DNA of 64,000 nt from the NCBI GenBank assembly GCA_947494825.1, contig CANLWN010000004.1, forward strand, positions 496,001 through 560,000, written 5' to 3'. This DNA is from an uncultured Flavobacteriaceae bacterium (GTDB lineage Bacteria; Bacteroidota; Bacteroidia; Flavobacteriales; Flavobacteriaceae). Within the stretch, counting starts at the first letter, position 1. Every line of letters begins with the position of its first letter. The notes below the pieces were generated by a model. It searched no databases, had not been told where the DNA came from, and saw only the letters and a list, made by a program, of their open reading frames with translations. This document shows positions 1 to 9,103 of the stretch, in pieces. A program made the translations under genes and the position numbers.

Positions 1-1353
1 ATGCCTGAATTCCTGGAAAAAAGGTATTCCAGGGCCTGCCGCAACTACCTGTCCGTAGTTTCTATATTGGCCTATGTGATTACCAAGATCTCCCTTATAA
101 TTTTCGCAGGGGCCTTGGTGTTCGAGACCATTGGCATCCCATTTTGGACTGGGGCCATTGTCACCGTGATCGCAACGGGCTTTTACACCGTTCTGGGAGG
201 CCTAAAGGCGGTCATCTATACCGATATGGTCCAGGCCTTTGTCCTATTGGCAGGCACTATTGCCGTTACCCTCTTTGGCCTACATCATTTAGGCGGGTGG
301 GATGGTATGGTCAATACCTTGACGGTTGCCGCGGAACAGCCTTCCAATCCTCCCGTAGAACGTTTTTTTAATCTATGGCGCCCCATGACGGATACGGAGT
401 ATCCCTGGACCGGTATGTTGTTCGGAGCACCCATATTGGGTGTGTGGTATTGGTGTACGGATCAGTATATAGTGCAGCGGACCTTATCGGCAAAGGATGT
501 TTCCAATGCCCGGAAGGGAGCGTTGTTTGCGGGTTACTTGAAATTGTTACCGGTCTTTATCTTTTTTATCCCCGGGGTCATTGCTTATGCCCTGTTGCAG
601 CAAGGGGAGCTGAGCTTTACCATGGAGAATGCGGATCAGGCGCTGCCCGCAATGATTACCACTTTTCTGCCGGCCGGACTCAAAGGTATTGCCATAGCCG
701 GCTTGTTGGCCGCACTTATGAGTTCCTTGTCATCGGCCTTTAATTCGAGCTCTACCTTACTTACAATCGATTTTTACCGGGAATGGAAACCCAAGGCCTC
801 GGAACGGGATCTGGTCCGTTTTGGACAATTGGCCACCGTGGTCCTTGTCATTGTGAGCTTGGGCTGGATCCCATTCATGCGGGCTCTTATGGATGGAGGA
901 ATTTTTAAATACCTTCAAAGCGTACAAGCCTATATCTCTCCCCCGATTGCTGCGGTCTTTTTGTTTGGTCTTTTTTATAAATGGATCAATGCCCGTGGGG
1001 CTATTGTGGCCCTTTGGGCTGGATTTGTACTGGGAGTTTTACGTTTGGTCACGGAGTTTATGAGCAAGGAAGGAAGTCTAAACGTGGAAAAGGACTCGCT
1101 CTTGGGCATCTTCCTGGAGATTAATTTTCTGCATTTTGCCTTGTTTCTGTTTCTTTTCTGCGCCCTAGTCCTGATGGTGGTCAGTAAAACCGGAAAACAG
1201 CAATCGGCAGAAGTGCTCCAAGCGGTAACCTTTGACCGCGTTCGTCCAAGGCCCCCCTTTACCTTTTCCACCGATGTGGTGTTGACCATCGTTTTGGTCC
1301 TGCTCGTTCTACTCTTGTGGTGGGTGTTTAGCCCGTGGGGAATATGGACTTGA
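1..1353 (+). CDS. Sodium/solute symporter (SSS family), 5'-truncated by window edge
   Basis: This is a multi-pass inner-membrane carrier of the sodium:solute symporter family, which couples Na+ entry to uptake of a sugar or similar solute. The 450 visible residues hold about ten to eleven hydrophobic segments. The visible protein opens with MPEFLEKRYS, which in SSS proteins normally lies in the loop after the second helix. The family is usually 500 residues or more, so the ATG at base 1 is probably internal and about 80-100 residues are missing upstream. The segment around residues 235-255 (LLAALMSSLSSAFNSSSTL) matches the conserved serine-rich helix that contributes to Na+ binding. An SDR dehydrogenase follows after 50 bp on the same strand, so they may share a transcript and a substrate pathway. 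The solute cannot be told from sequence alone. Confidence 0.9.
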   Translation: MPEFLEKRYSRACRNYLSVVSILAYVITKISLIIFAGALVFETIGIPFWTGAIVTVIATGFYTVLGGLKAVIYTDMVQAFVLLAGTIAVTLFGLHHLGGWDGMVNTLTVAAEQPSNPPVERFFNLWRPMTDTEYPWTGMLFGAPILGVWYWCTDQYIVQRTLSAKDVSNARKGALFAGYLKLLPVFIFFIPGVIAYALLQQGELSFTMENADQALPAMITTFLPAGLKGIAIAGLLAALMSSLSSAFNSSSTLLTIDFYREWKPKASERDLVRFGQLATVVLVIVSLGWIPFMRALMDGGIFKYLQSVQAYISPPIAAVFLFGLFYKWINARGAIVALWAGFVLGVLRLVTEFMSKEGSLNVEKDSLLGIFLEINFLHFALFLFLFCALVLMVVSKTGKQQSAEVLQAVTFDRVRPRPPFTFSTDVVLTIVLVLLVLLLWWVFSPWGIWT

Positions 1354-1403
1354 TATCAGGGCGGAAAAAACAATCAATTTAATAATCGAAATAGTCAAAA
1401 AAT

Positions 1404-2198
1404 ATGGATTTGCAGTTAAAGGGAAAAACCGCCTTTGTATCGGGCTCTACCTCCGGTATCGGATTTGCGGTAGCAAAGAGCTTATTGCAGGAAGGGGCCC
1501 ATGTGATCATTAATGGCAGAAAGACCAAAAAGATCGATGAAGCTGTCTCAAGTTTGCAACAGGAGACGGGCCTGGACACTGCCAGCGGTCTGCAGGCCGA
1601 TTTTTCTGATACGGCATCCATAGCGGCCCTGCTACAAAATTTACCTGAAATCGATATTTTGATCAATAATATGGGCATCTACCGGGCCAAGTCTTTTTTG
1701 GAGACGACGGACAAGGATTGGAACGAACAATTTGATGTAAATGTGATGAGCGGGGTACGTTTATCCCGTCACTGTTTGCCCAAAATGTTAGCGAGAAATT
1801 GGGGTCGTATCCTGTTTGTATCCAGCGAGTGTGCAACCTTGGTGCCTCCTGATTTAATTGCCTATAGTGTTACCAAAACGGCTATATTGTCGGTGTCCAG
1901 AGGTTTGGCGCAACTCACCAAAGGCAGTGGGGTAACCGTAAACTCGGTAGTGCCGGGCTCTACCTTATCCGAGGGCGCCGAACAGTTTTTGGAGGCCGCC
2001 GCCCTTAAGCAAGGGAAGACCATCAGCGAGGTGGAGGCCAACTTTTTTAAGGAAACCCGTACGTCCTCCCTCCTGCAACGGTTTGCCTCTGTGGAAGAGG
2101 TGGCCCATACCATTACCTATATGGCAAGTCCGCTTTCTGCCGCCACGAACGGGGCCGCCATTAAGATTGATGGAGGCAGTATGGGAGGTATTCTCTAG
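1404..2198 (+). CDS. SDR family NAD(P)-dependent oxidoreductase
   Basis: A 264-residue classical short-chain dehydrogenase/reductase, the usual family length. The Rossmann nucleotide motif reads SGSTSGIG at residues 13-20. The NNAG-type motif is present as NNMG. The catalytic Ser is in SSECAT, followed by YSVTK carrying the Tyr and Lys of the active site. The C-terminus DGGSMGGIL is typical of SDRs that close over the substrate. It follows the symporter by 50 bp in the same direction, which suggests it acts on the imported compound, perhaps a sugar acid or polyol. That is inference; the substrate is unknown. Confidence 0.9.
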   Translation: MDLQLKGKTAFVSGSTSGIGFAVAKSLLQEGAHVIINGRKTKKIDEAVSSLQQETGLDTASGLQADFSDTASIAALLQNLPEIDILINNMGIYRAKSFLETTDKDWNEQFDVNVMSGVRLSRHCLPKMLARNWGRILFVSSECATLVPPDLIAYSVTKTAILSVSRGLAQLTKGSGVTVNSVVPGSTLSEGAEQFLEAAALKQGKTISEVEANFFKETRTSSLLQRFASVEEVAHTITYMASPLSAATNGAAIKIDGGSMGGIL

Positions 2199-2248
2199 CC
2201 TATACCCAATTTTTCACGGATTAGTCGTGGCAAACGATGATTATAGCT

Positions 2249-2256
2249 TACTTTTG
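2249..2256 (+). promoter_or_regulatory. -7 promoter box upstream of sulP gene
   Basis: TACTTTTG matches the Bacteroidota -7 consensus TAnnTTTG and ends 21 bases before the sulP ATG. A clear TTG -33 element at the usual spacing is not obvious. Confidence 0.5.
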
Positions 2257-2277
2257 CGCCCTTAAATTAAGGGGTTT

Positions 2278-3807
2278 ATGAAGAAGTACCTGAACCTATT
2301 CGATTTTTCACAGAAAGTAAACTATAAAACGGAAGTGCTTTCCGGGCTCACCGTTGCCATGGCTTTGGTACCCGAGGCCATTGCCTTTGCATTGATCGCA
2401 GGCCTTTCGCCTTTGACCGGCCTGTACGCCGCTTTTGTTATGGGTTTGGTCACCTCGGTGTTGGGTGGCCGTCCTGGCATGATTTCTGGCGCCACCGGTG
2501 CGGTGGCCGTTGTACTGGTAGCTCTGGCAAAATCGCATGGGGTGGAATATATCTTCGCCACGGTTATTTTGGCCGGAATACTACAGATGGCCGCGGGCTT
2601 TCTCCGATTGGGAAAACTAATGCGCCTAGTGCCCCATCCTGTAATTTTTGGTTTTGTCAACGGTCTGGCCGTTATCATCTTTATGTCACAGTTGGATCAG
2701 TTTAAGACTGCGGAGGGCGCCTGGCTATCCGGCACACCCTTATATATCCTGTTGGGACTTGTCCTTTTGACCATGGTCATGATATGGGGACTGCCCAAAT
2801 TGAGCAAGGCCGTGCCCGCCTCCCTGATCGCCATCCTGACCATATTTGGACTGGTCGTATTTTTCGATATCGATACCAGGACCATTGGTGATATCGCCTC
2901 TATTGAGGGAGGGTTTCCACCCTTTCACATACCGACTGTTCCCTTTTCCTTGGAGACCTTGGGACTCATATTTCCCTATGCAGCCATTGTTGCCGGTGTA
3001 GGTTTGATCGAAAGTTTGTTGACCCTGAATATTATTGATGAAATTACGGAAACCCGCGGTCGGGGCAATAAAGAAGCCATTGCTCAGGGTACGGCCAACG
3101 TGCTTTCCGGGCTGTTTTCGGGGATGGGCGGTTGTGCCATGATCGGACAGAGTTTGATCAACACCTCCAATGGCGCAAGGGCCAGACTGTCGGGAATTGT
3201 GGCCGCTGTGATGCTCCTGGTATTTATTATGTTCGGTTCGGGACTTATAGAACGTATGCCTATGGCCGCGCTTACAGGACTGATGATTATGGTGGCCCTG
3301 GGGACTTTTGAATGGGCAAGCCTAAGGACCTTTAGGAGAATGCCCAAATCGGATGTGCTGGTGATGGTGCTCGTGACCTTGGTAACCGTGTTCTTGCATA
3401 ATTTGGCCTTGGCCGTCTTGGTGGGGGTAATTATTTCCGCCCTGGTATTTGCCTGGGACAATGCCAAACGCATCCGCGCCAGAAAATATATCGATGAGGA
3501 AGGGGTAAAACATTATGAAATTTATGGCCCTTTGTTCTTCGGTTCGATTACCATGTTCAACGAAAAATTCGATGTCCTCAATGACCCGGATGAGGTAGTC
3601 ATCGATTTTAAGGAAAGCCGTGTCGTGGACATGTCGGCCATTGAGGCCTTAAACAAGATTACGGAGCGTTACCACAAGGTGGGCAAGAAGGTCCATTTAA
3701 AACATCTGAGCAGGGATTGTCGAAGACTATTGTCGAACGCCGACAAGATCATCGAGGTCAATGTCCTGGAAGACCCTACCTACAAAGTGGTGGTAGACAA
3801 AATATGA
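2278..3807 (+). CDS. SulP family anion transporter with STAS domain
   Basis: A 509-residue inner-membrane transporter of the SulP (SLC26-like) family, which carries sulfate, bicarbonate or related anions. The N-terminal half holds the hydrophobic UraA-like core. Residues 20-70 contain the family signature (VPEAIAFALIAGLSPLTGLY, then the GGRPGMISGATGA stretch). A cytoplasmic STAS domain occupies about residues 405-505, with DMSAIEAL at the helix that carries the regulatory Ser in related proteins. It has its own probable promoter and ends 12 bp before the convergent SIMPL gene. The anion cannot be assigned from sequence; no carbonic anhydrase lies beside it to favour bicarbonate. Confidence 0.93.
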   Translation: MKKYLNLFDFSQKVNYKTEVLSGLTVAMALVPEAIAFALIAGLSPLTGLYAAFVMGLVTSVLGGRPGMISGATGAVAVVLVALAKSHGVEYIFATVILAGILQMAAGFLRLGKLMRLVPHPVIFGFVNGLAVIIFMSQLDQFKTAEGAWLSGTPLYILLGLVLLTMVMIWGLPKLSKAVPASLIAILTIFGLVVFFDIDTRTIGDIASIEGGFPPFHIPTVPFSLETLGLIFPYAAIVAGVGLIESLLTLNIIDEITETRGRGNKEAIAQGTANVLSGLFSGMGGCAMIGQSLINTSNGARARLSGIVAAVMLLVFIMFGSGLIERMPMAALTGLMIMVALGTFEWASLRTFRRMPKSDVLVMVLVTLVTVFLHNLALAVLVGVIISALVFAWDNAKRIRARKYIDEEGVKHYEIYGPLFFGSITMFNEKFDVLNDPDEVVIDFKESRVVDMSAIEALNKITERYHKVGKKVHLKHLSRDCRRLLSNADKIIEVNVLEDPTYKVVVDKI

Positions 3808-3819
3808 TCTACGGACAGC

Positions 3820-4521
3820 TTATTCCATGGCAAATTTTACATTGACCGTGCTCTCCACTTTAATTTTTTCAAATTCCACGGCCAAGGGTTGTGAGGAATC
3901 AGCAGCTTTGGCATACTCCAATCCATAGGCGGCGCGCTGTTGAAAGCGGACGATATTGGTATTTAGATCGGAGATGAAAAGGGCTCGGCCCAAATTTTGA
4001 TTCAAGGGCTCCAACATGGCCTCTGCCTGTGTTTTTGCCTTTCCTACCGCTTGCTTTCGCAGCGCAATTTTAAGCTCCTCAATTTTGGAGTATTCGGTCT
4101 TGACAAGATTTACGTTCGCAATGCCAATGGATTCCAACGCTTGGATGGCCCTGCCCGCTGTTAAGCCATCATACACTACTAACAGGTACTCCTTGCTTTT
4201 CTGAATATCCGTCTTCCGAAGGAAATACTTCTTAAAATTACTTCCCAAATCGGATAGGGATAGTTGCTTATCGGTATCTATGCCCAACGCCTTTAACTCT
4301 GTGGCCATTCTGTTTTCCAATTTCTCCACGGACGTCCTCCCCTTGGTGTCCGCTTCGGTTATTAGGACAGACATATGGATCCTGTCGGGAACCACAAGCG
4401 TGTCTACCCTAGCGGTAGTTTCCAAATAGGGCTGATCGATAAAATTCTTGGTTTGTGAGTGGCCGGCAAGCGATACCGCAAAGAACAACAACAGAAGTGC
4501 AATTTTGGTGATTTGTTTCAT
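3820..4521 (-). CDS. SIMPL (DUF541) domain periplasmic protein
   Basis: A 233-residue exported protein. Residues 1-23 form a signal peptide with a hydrophobic core and an AGHSQ end. The rest matches the SIMPL/DUF541 fold, with an ETTARVDTLVVPDRIHM start like the E. coli YggE-type pattern and a C-terminal KIKVESTVNVKFAM strand. Family members are periplasmic or outer-membrane proteins of uncertain role, linked in some bacteria to oxidative stress. It is transcribed toward the sulP gene and ends 12 bp from it. Its function here is unknown. Confidence 0.85.
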   Translation of the reverse strand: MKQITKIALLLLFFAVSLAGHSQTKNFIDQPYLETTARVDTLVVPDRIHMSVLITEADTKGRTSVEKLENRMATELKALGIDTDKQLSLSDLGSNFKKYFLRKTDIQKSKEYLLVVYDGLTAGRAIQALESIGIANVNLVKTEYSKIEELKIALRKQAVGKAKTQAEAMLEPLNQNLGRALFISDLNTNIVRFQQRAAYGLEYAKAADSSQPLAVEFEKIKVESTVNVKFAME

Positions 4522-4669
4522 GTTTAGATTTTTTATGGGATATTTTTTACGAAGCTAAAACTTATATTGGCATTTTAAAAGCGATAATGAGCCAACACCC
4601 CTTTTTGGTTATGGATTGGTACCAATAGCATGTTTTTGGATTATAGATCTGGCATTGCTTGGCTGCAGC

Positions 4670-5422
4670 TTACTTGCTGACTTTCCCGATCCTGGTAAAA
4701 ATTGGAAAACGAACTTTTTTGATCGCCCCCTTGCCCCAATGGGCTTTTAGCTGGGTGATAAATGGATTGACCGGGTTCTCTCCCCGGGCTTCCTTAAAAT
4801 TCTGAACACTGGACCAGGAGTTTAGATAACCTTCCATAGTTTCGAGTTCCCATTGTGCCTCTATGGCATAGGAGCCGGGTAATGTTATCTCTTGAAAATT
4901 AAACCGAATGTTGCGATATTCCTGATCAATATGTCGGCGTTCCGGGCGCCAAAAGGGTCCTACGATTTCACTATAAAAACGTTGCATCAGGGCATCAACG
5001 TTCCTATCTACCTGCACCAGGTCATAACCCCACAGCGCTACAAGGGCTTGAGGCTTTGCCACTCTTTTGAATTCCTGGTTGAACGCATCCATATCGAACC
5101 AATGGGCGGCCTGGGCCACGGTAATCAGATCAAAGGTATTTTCCTCGAAATCGGTGGCTTCGGCCCGTTGCTGGGAGTACCGGATGTTGGGGGCCTTTAC
5201 TGCCTTTGCCAATTGGTTTTTGCTGATGTCCGTCGCCTCTACGGTCCTAAAGTGCTTTGCCAACACTATGGCCACTTGCCCATTGCCCGTACCGCAATCC
5301 CAGCAACATTCCCTTCCCTGGGTGAGGGCCAGGATATCCGTAAGTAAAGCTTCGGGATAGCTAGGCCGATACTTTTTGTAGAAGTCGGTCTGTTTTGTGA
5401 ACTGCTGTTGCGGTTTTTTCAT
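4670..5422 (-). CDS. Class I SAM-dependent methyltransferase
   Basis: About 250 residues with a Methyltransf_11-like fold. Motif I reads WDCGTGNGQ, followed by the acidic residue in VEATDIS, and AAHWFDMD lies further on. Such enzymes transfer a methyl group from SAM to a small molecule; the substrate is unknown. The frame stays open upstream to an ATG at 5476, but that extension (18 residues) is encoded by the hairpin and T-run of the terminator of the cytochrome gene. The ATG at 5422, followed by KKPQQQFTKQ, is therefore the better start. This start also leaves the gene outside the upstream terminator hairpin. Confidence 0.85.
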   Translation of the reverse strand: MKKPQQQFTKQTDFYKKYRPSYPEALLTDILALTQGRECCWDCGTGNGQVAIVLAKHFRTVEATDISKNQLAKAVKAPNIRYSQQRAEATDFEENTFDLITVAQAAHWFDMDAFNQEFKRVAKPQALVALWGYDLVQVDRNVDALMQRFYSEIVGPFWRPERRHIDQEYRNIRFNFQEITLPGSYAIEAQWELETMEGYLNSWSSVQNFKEARGENPVNPFITQLKAHWGKGAIKKVRFPIFTRIGKVSK

Positions 5423-5434
5423 AAGGTTTTGACC

Positions 5435-5469
5435 AAAAAAAACACCTATCCCAAAAGTAAGGGTAGGTG
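5435..5469 (-). terminator. Intrinsic terminator of the cytochrome c gene
   Basis: On the minus strand CACCTACCC pairs with GGGATAGGTG (one bulged base) around an 8-base loop, followed by eight T. It lies 23 bases beyond the stop of the cytochrome gene, exactly where an intrinsic terminator is expected. Confidence 0.85.
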
Positions 5470-5491
5470 CTTTCATAGTTTTAAATAAGCC

Positions 5492-5968
5492 CTATAGGGT
5501 CCTAAGGTACTCGGCCACTGCCCTTGCTTCCTCTTCCGAAAGGTTTTGGTTTAGCATGATGGCATTGTTGTATTCCTTTAACAGCGCCTTGGCAATGGGA
5601 TCTTCCTTAAGCATGCCATCGGGGTTCAGGATCATGTTCATTACCCATTCCGGACTTCTACGTTCGTATACACCAGCCATGGCTGGACCAATCATGCGCT
5701 GATCTACCATGTGGCAGGCCGTGCATATGGTTTTGAACTTGGCTTCACCCTGGGCGACCAGCTCCGTGTCGATTTCATCATCAAATGTTACGGAAGTAAT
5801 GGGTCCCACGCCCTTATTGCTCAAATCCACAGGAACTTCCTCGGAGACGACGGACTTGGTCTCTTTTTTGGTACGGCTCATTTCAAAGCCTTCCTTTTTT
5901 TCTTCCTTTTTTTCACCACAACCAAGGACCAGAGCGGCCAGTGCTAGAATGGTAATTATTTTTTTCAT
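5492..5968 (-). CDS. Monoheme cytochrome c lipoprotein
   Basis: A 158-residue protein taken from the ATG at 5968. A further upstream in-frame ATG at 6007 would put 13 hydrophobic residues before a perfect lipoprotein signal (MKKIITILALAALVLGC), so it is rejected. Cys17 is the lipidation site, followed by a Lys/Glu-rich linker. The class I cytochrome domain has CTACH (Cys82, Cys85, His86) and a later Met in MIGPAM or the NAIM segment as possible second heme ligand. It would be anchored in the periplasmic leaflet and carry electrons in respiration. A strong terminator follows directly, so it is the last gene of its transcript. Confidence 0.92.
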   Translation of the reverse strand: MKKIITILALAALVLGCGEKKEEKKEGFEMSRTKKETKSVVSEEVPVDLSNKGVGPITSVTFDDEIDTELVAQGEAKFKTICTACHMVDQRMIGPAMAGVYERRSPEWVMNMILNPDGMLKEDPIAKALLKEYNNAIMLNQNLSEEEARAVAEYLRTL

Positions 5969-6009
5969 CGGTAATTGGTTTAAGACCACTAATATAAGCA
6001 ATACCACAT

Positions 6010-6972
6010 TTAAATGGACTCTTGCAGAAATTTTAATGCCCTTTTTTCCGTGTAGGTGGTGTTTTTTGGCGCATAAAAGCCAACGTGACCCCCGTATTTA
6101 GGCATTTCGAGGTAGAGTTTCCCATGGTTTTCGGCTTCCCTTACGGGATAACATTCGGGTCCTAGGAAGGAATCGTTGATAGCATTTATGATCAAGGTTG
6201 GGATTTGAATCCCGGACAGAAACTGCAAGGAACTGCATTGGGTATAGTAGTCAATCGCATCCTTAAATCCGTGTGCCCGACTGGTATAAATATCATCAAA
6301 ATCCTTTAGGGTAATCACATTTTTGATATCGGCATCCGAAATTAGTTCCGGGAACAACTGCTGTTTGGCCCTTAATTTTTCTATTAAATGCCTCCTAAAA
6401 CGCTTGGCATACAGGAAATTTTTGGGTTTCAGCAATTCCAGCAGGGAGCTGTGTAGGCTACAGGGGGCAGAAACTGCTACCACCGCCTTCACCTGTTCGG
6501 GCACCCTTAGGCCTTCGCCTAAATATTTGAGTGCCATATTTCCGCCCAGACTAAATCCCTTAATATAGATTTGGGGATAAGGTTTTGTGTGGAGAACATG
6601 GTTGACCACTGCATCCAGATCTTCAGTAGCTCCGGAATGATAGGAACGGAACAGGCGGTTGGTTTCCCCACTACAACTTCGATGGTTCACCGCGCAGACA
6701 TCAAAACCCGCGGCAACGAACCGTTTGGCACTCCCGGTAATATAGGGCCTTTGGGCGTTACCTTCCAGGCCGTGCAAGAGGATGACCACCCCAAGTGTTT
6801 TGACCGAAGCGTGACTCCAATCCAGGTCCAGAAAGTCGCCATCGGGGAGGGTAATTCGCTCCCGGTGCTGCTCCAGACCGTTCACTTTCCGAACAATGCC
6901 GGCATAAATGGTAGCGATATGGCCGTTCTTAAAGGGAAACGGAGGGTCATAGGTAGTGGGAACCAGCGGCAT
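6010..6972 (-). CDS. YheT-type alpha/beta hydrolase
   Basis: 320 residues matching the YheT/ABHD1-3 branch of alpha/beta hydrolases. The start PPFPFKNGHIATIY is characteristic. Oxyanion motif ILLHGLEGNAQRPY, nucleophile elbow GFSLGGN, an Asp in INDSFLGPECYP and a catalytic His in GGHVGF are all present. Members act as esterases of poorly known substrate. Its ATG shares one base with the TAA of the upstream bestrophin gene (TAATG), so the two are probably translationally coupled. Confidence 0.9.
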   Translation of the reverse strand: MPLVPTTYDPPFPFKNGHIATIYAGIVRKVNGLEQHRERITLPDGDFLDLDWSHASVKTLGVVILLHGLEGNAQRPYITGSAKRFVAAGFDVCAVNHRSCSGETNRLFRSYHSGATEDLDAVVNHVLHTKPYPQIYIKGFSLGGNMALKYLGEGLRVPEQVKAVVAVSAPCSLHSSLLELLKPKNFLYAKRFRRHLIEKLRAKQQLFPELISDADIKNVITLKDFDDIYTSRAHGFKDAIDYYTQCSSLQFLSGIQIPTLIINAINDSFLGPECYPVREAENHGKLYLEMPKYGGHVGFYAPKNTTYTEKRALKFLQESI

Positions 6973-7988
6973 TAATACAAAATATTATCTTTTGGCTTAA
7001 TAGGTTCGGGTAGTTCTTCCTCATCGAGCATATCCCTGAGGTCAATTTCGATAGTTCGGCACAGGGCGGTCATGGGTACATCATTGGCCCGGCCCTCAAA
7101 GGGATCTTCACTATTGTCCCCCACGGTTTCCATGGTTACAAAAATCCAGGAAATCAATACGGAAAAGGGAATCTGTAAAAAGATCATCCAGCCCATGGTA
7201 TCCTCATCGTATTCCAATAAATGTTTTTCAAAGACATCTAACAGGCCAAAGGGGAGCAACAGAATAAAAATCCAGGTGAAAACCCTTGAAAAATAGCCAT
7301 ATTGTCTTGGGAAAGGAGTATTTTTAATGCGTTCGCACTTCCCTTGTAAATTGTAGAACTCTTCCAGAATGCTCTGAAGCTGATCCTCTTGAAAACCATC
7401 AATAATGTCTCCCTGTCTCAATTTTGTCACTTCCATGCCCTGGTTCTTGATCAAATGGGTGGCGGGGTTTACCCGTTTTTTTAAATCTGAAAATTCCCGC
7501 ATACTTACATAGTTGTACGCTTCGTTACAGGAAATATTCCGTTCGGCGTGGCGATCGTACAACTTCTCCACTGTCCTGGCTTCCCTTAGGCTCCAAGAGC
7601 GTGCTTGGCGTAGCTGTACCCGTAGTGCATTGATCCAGGCAATGTGTCTATGGATCAGCTGTCTTTGCATTTCCCTGTCCTTTTCAGCATCGTTGGTCCG
7701 AACAAAGGAGAGCACTTGTAAGGCCCAAGTACGGCTGTAATTCACGATACCGCCCCAGATTTTTCTGCCCTCCCAAAAACGATCGTAACTCTGACTGTTT
7801 TTGAAACCGATATAAAAGGAAACGGCAATACCAATAACGGTGAGCGGTTCAAAGGGCAGGTTGATGAAGTCCCACCCCAAAAAGGAGTATATCCCAAAGA
7901 TGATGAAGGAATACAGAATAAAAAAACAGATGTTCTTCCAGCTAAACCTTAAGATCAGTCCCCAACCAATATTTCTTTTTACGTACAT
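6972..7988 (-). CDS. Bestrophin family membrane channel protein
   Basis: 338 residues of the bestrophin/UPF0187 family, which form pentameric ion channels in the inner membrane. Four hydrophobic segments are visible: near residues 18-36, 45-62, 229-247 and 266-285. The conserved GFKNSQSYDRFWEGRKIWGGIVNYSR stretch, given here in part, follows the second helix and is diagnostic. The Glu/Asp-rich SEDPFEGRANDVPM segment near residues 292-305 also fits. It is translated just before the YheT hydrolase with a one-base stop/start overlap. Ion selectivity is unknown; bacterial members studied tend to pass cations. Confidence 0.9.
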   Translation of the reverse strand: MYVKRNIGWGLILRFSWKNICFFILYSFIIFGIYSFLGWDFINLPFEPLTVIGIAVSFYIGFKNSQSYDRFWEGRKIWGGIVNYSRTWALQVLSFVRTNDAEKDREMQRQLIHRHIAWINALRVQLRQARSWSLREARTVEKLYDRHAERNISCNEAYNYVSMREFSDLKKRVNPATHLIKNQGMEVTKLRQGDIIDGFQEDQLQSILEEFYNLQGKCERIKNTPFPRQYGYFSRVFTWIFILLLPFGLLDVFEKHLLEYDEDTMGWMIFLQIPFSVLISWIFVTMETVGDNSEDPFEGRANDVPMTALCRTIEIDLRDMLDEEELPEPIKPKDNILY

Positions 7989-7998
7989 GGCCTTTTAT

Positions 7999-8973
7999 CT
8001 ATTCCGGGTATAGTTCCAGGAGCTGTTTCTGTTCTGCAATGGCCGTATGAAATTCGGATTTTAAGGAGGAAACCAGTGCCGCTACAGATACGACATCATC
8101 TATGGTTGCTACTCCCTGGCCCGCGGACCATATGGTTTTCCAGGCCTTGGCCTCTGTATCCAATTCCTTTCCAAAGTCTACTTTAACGTCCTTTTTAAGG
8201 TCTTCCTGGCTAATGCCGGCCGCTTGAAGGCTGGCCCCCAAAAAGTTGGCATGTACCCCCGAGATGGCTGCGGTATATATCACATCGCTGGCCCCTGCTT
8301 CAACAATCATTTTCCGGTAGTCCTCCGGCGCTTTGCTCTCCAAGGTATTGATGAAGCGGGTGCCCATATAGGCGAGGTCGGCCCCCATTTGCATTGCCGA
8401 GGCGATATCCCTGCCCGTACTGATACAACCGGATAGAATAATGGTCTTGTCATAGAATTTTTTAATTTCGGCAACCAAGGTCATCGGGTTTATGGTTCCG
8501 GCGTGTCCGCCTGCTCCCGCAGCTACTAGAATAAGTCCGTCTACCCCGGCACCTGCCGCTTTTTGGGCATGTCTTTTTTTGATAACATCGTGAAAAACGA
8601 GTCCGCCATAACTGTGAATGGCATCCACAACCTGCGACACTGCGCCCAAGGAAGTGATAATTAGGGGGACCTTGTGTTTCATGCACAACTTTAGATCGGC
8701 CTCCAACCTTGGATTGGTCTGATGCACAATAAGGTTTACCCCAAAAGGCGCCGCTTTTTTTCCCGTCTCGGATTCAAAGGCGTCCAGAGCGGTCTTAATT
8801 TCGATCAGCCATTCCTCGAAACCTTCACTGCTACGCTGGTTCAAGGCAGGAAAGGTCCCTACGATTCCGTTTTTACAACATTCTATGACCAATTTTGGTC
8901 CGGAAATCAAAAACATGGGAGCCGCAATGGCCGGTAGGGAAAGATCTTTTATAAAGGACGCTTTTTTGCTCAT
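7999..8973 (-). CDS. Nitronate monooxygenase-like FMN oxidoreductase
   Basis: A 324-residue TIM-barrel flavoprotein of the NPD/2-nitropropane dioxygenase family. The N-terminus PAIAAPMFLISGPKLVIECCKNG, shortened here, the GAGGHAG phosphate-binding loop and the segment SGCISTGRDIASAMQMGAD with AYMGTRFINT are standard. The family oxidises nitronates or reduces quinones/enoyl substrates with FMN. The physiological substrate is unknown. It lies 10 bp upstream of the bestrophin gene on the same strand, so the three genes 8973-6010 likely form one transcript. Confidence 0.9.
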   Translation of the reverse strand: MSKKASFIKDLSLPAIAAPMFLISGPKLVIECCKNGIVGTFPALNQRSSEGFEEWLIEIKTALDAFESETGKKAAPFGVNLIVHQTNPRLEADLKLCMKHKVPLIITSLGAVSQVVDAIHSYGGLVFHDVIKKRHAQKAAGAGVDGLILVAAGAGGHAGTINPMTLVAEIKKFYDKTIILSGCISTGRDIASAMQMGADLAYMGTRFINTLESKAPEDYRKMIVEAGASDVIYTAAISGVHANFLGASLQAAGISQEDLKKDVKVDFGKELDTEAKAWKTIWSAGQGVATIDDVVSVAALVSSLKSEFHTAIAEQKQLLELYPE

Positions 8974-9103
8974 AGTGAAAAATTTTGTTCGATTTAAAAA
9001 TAAGGATATTCGTTAAATTTATGAGGGTGCCTATCGGCTTTTCCAAAACTATGGTATTTTTAACAGTATATAAACGATATACCAAGAAAACCTAACAAAC
9101 CGT

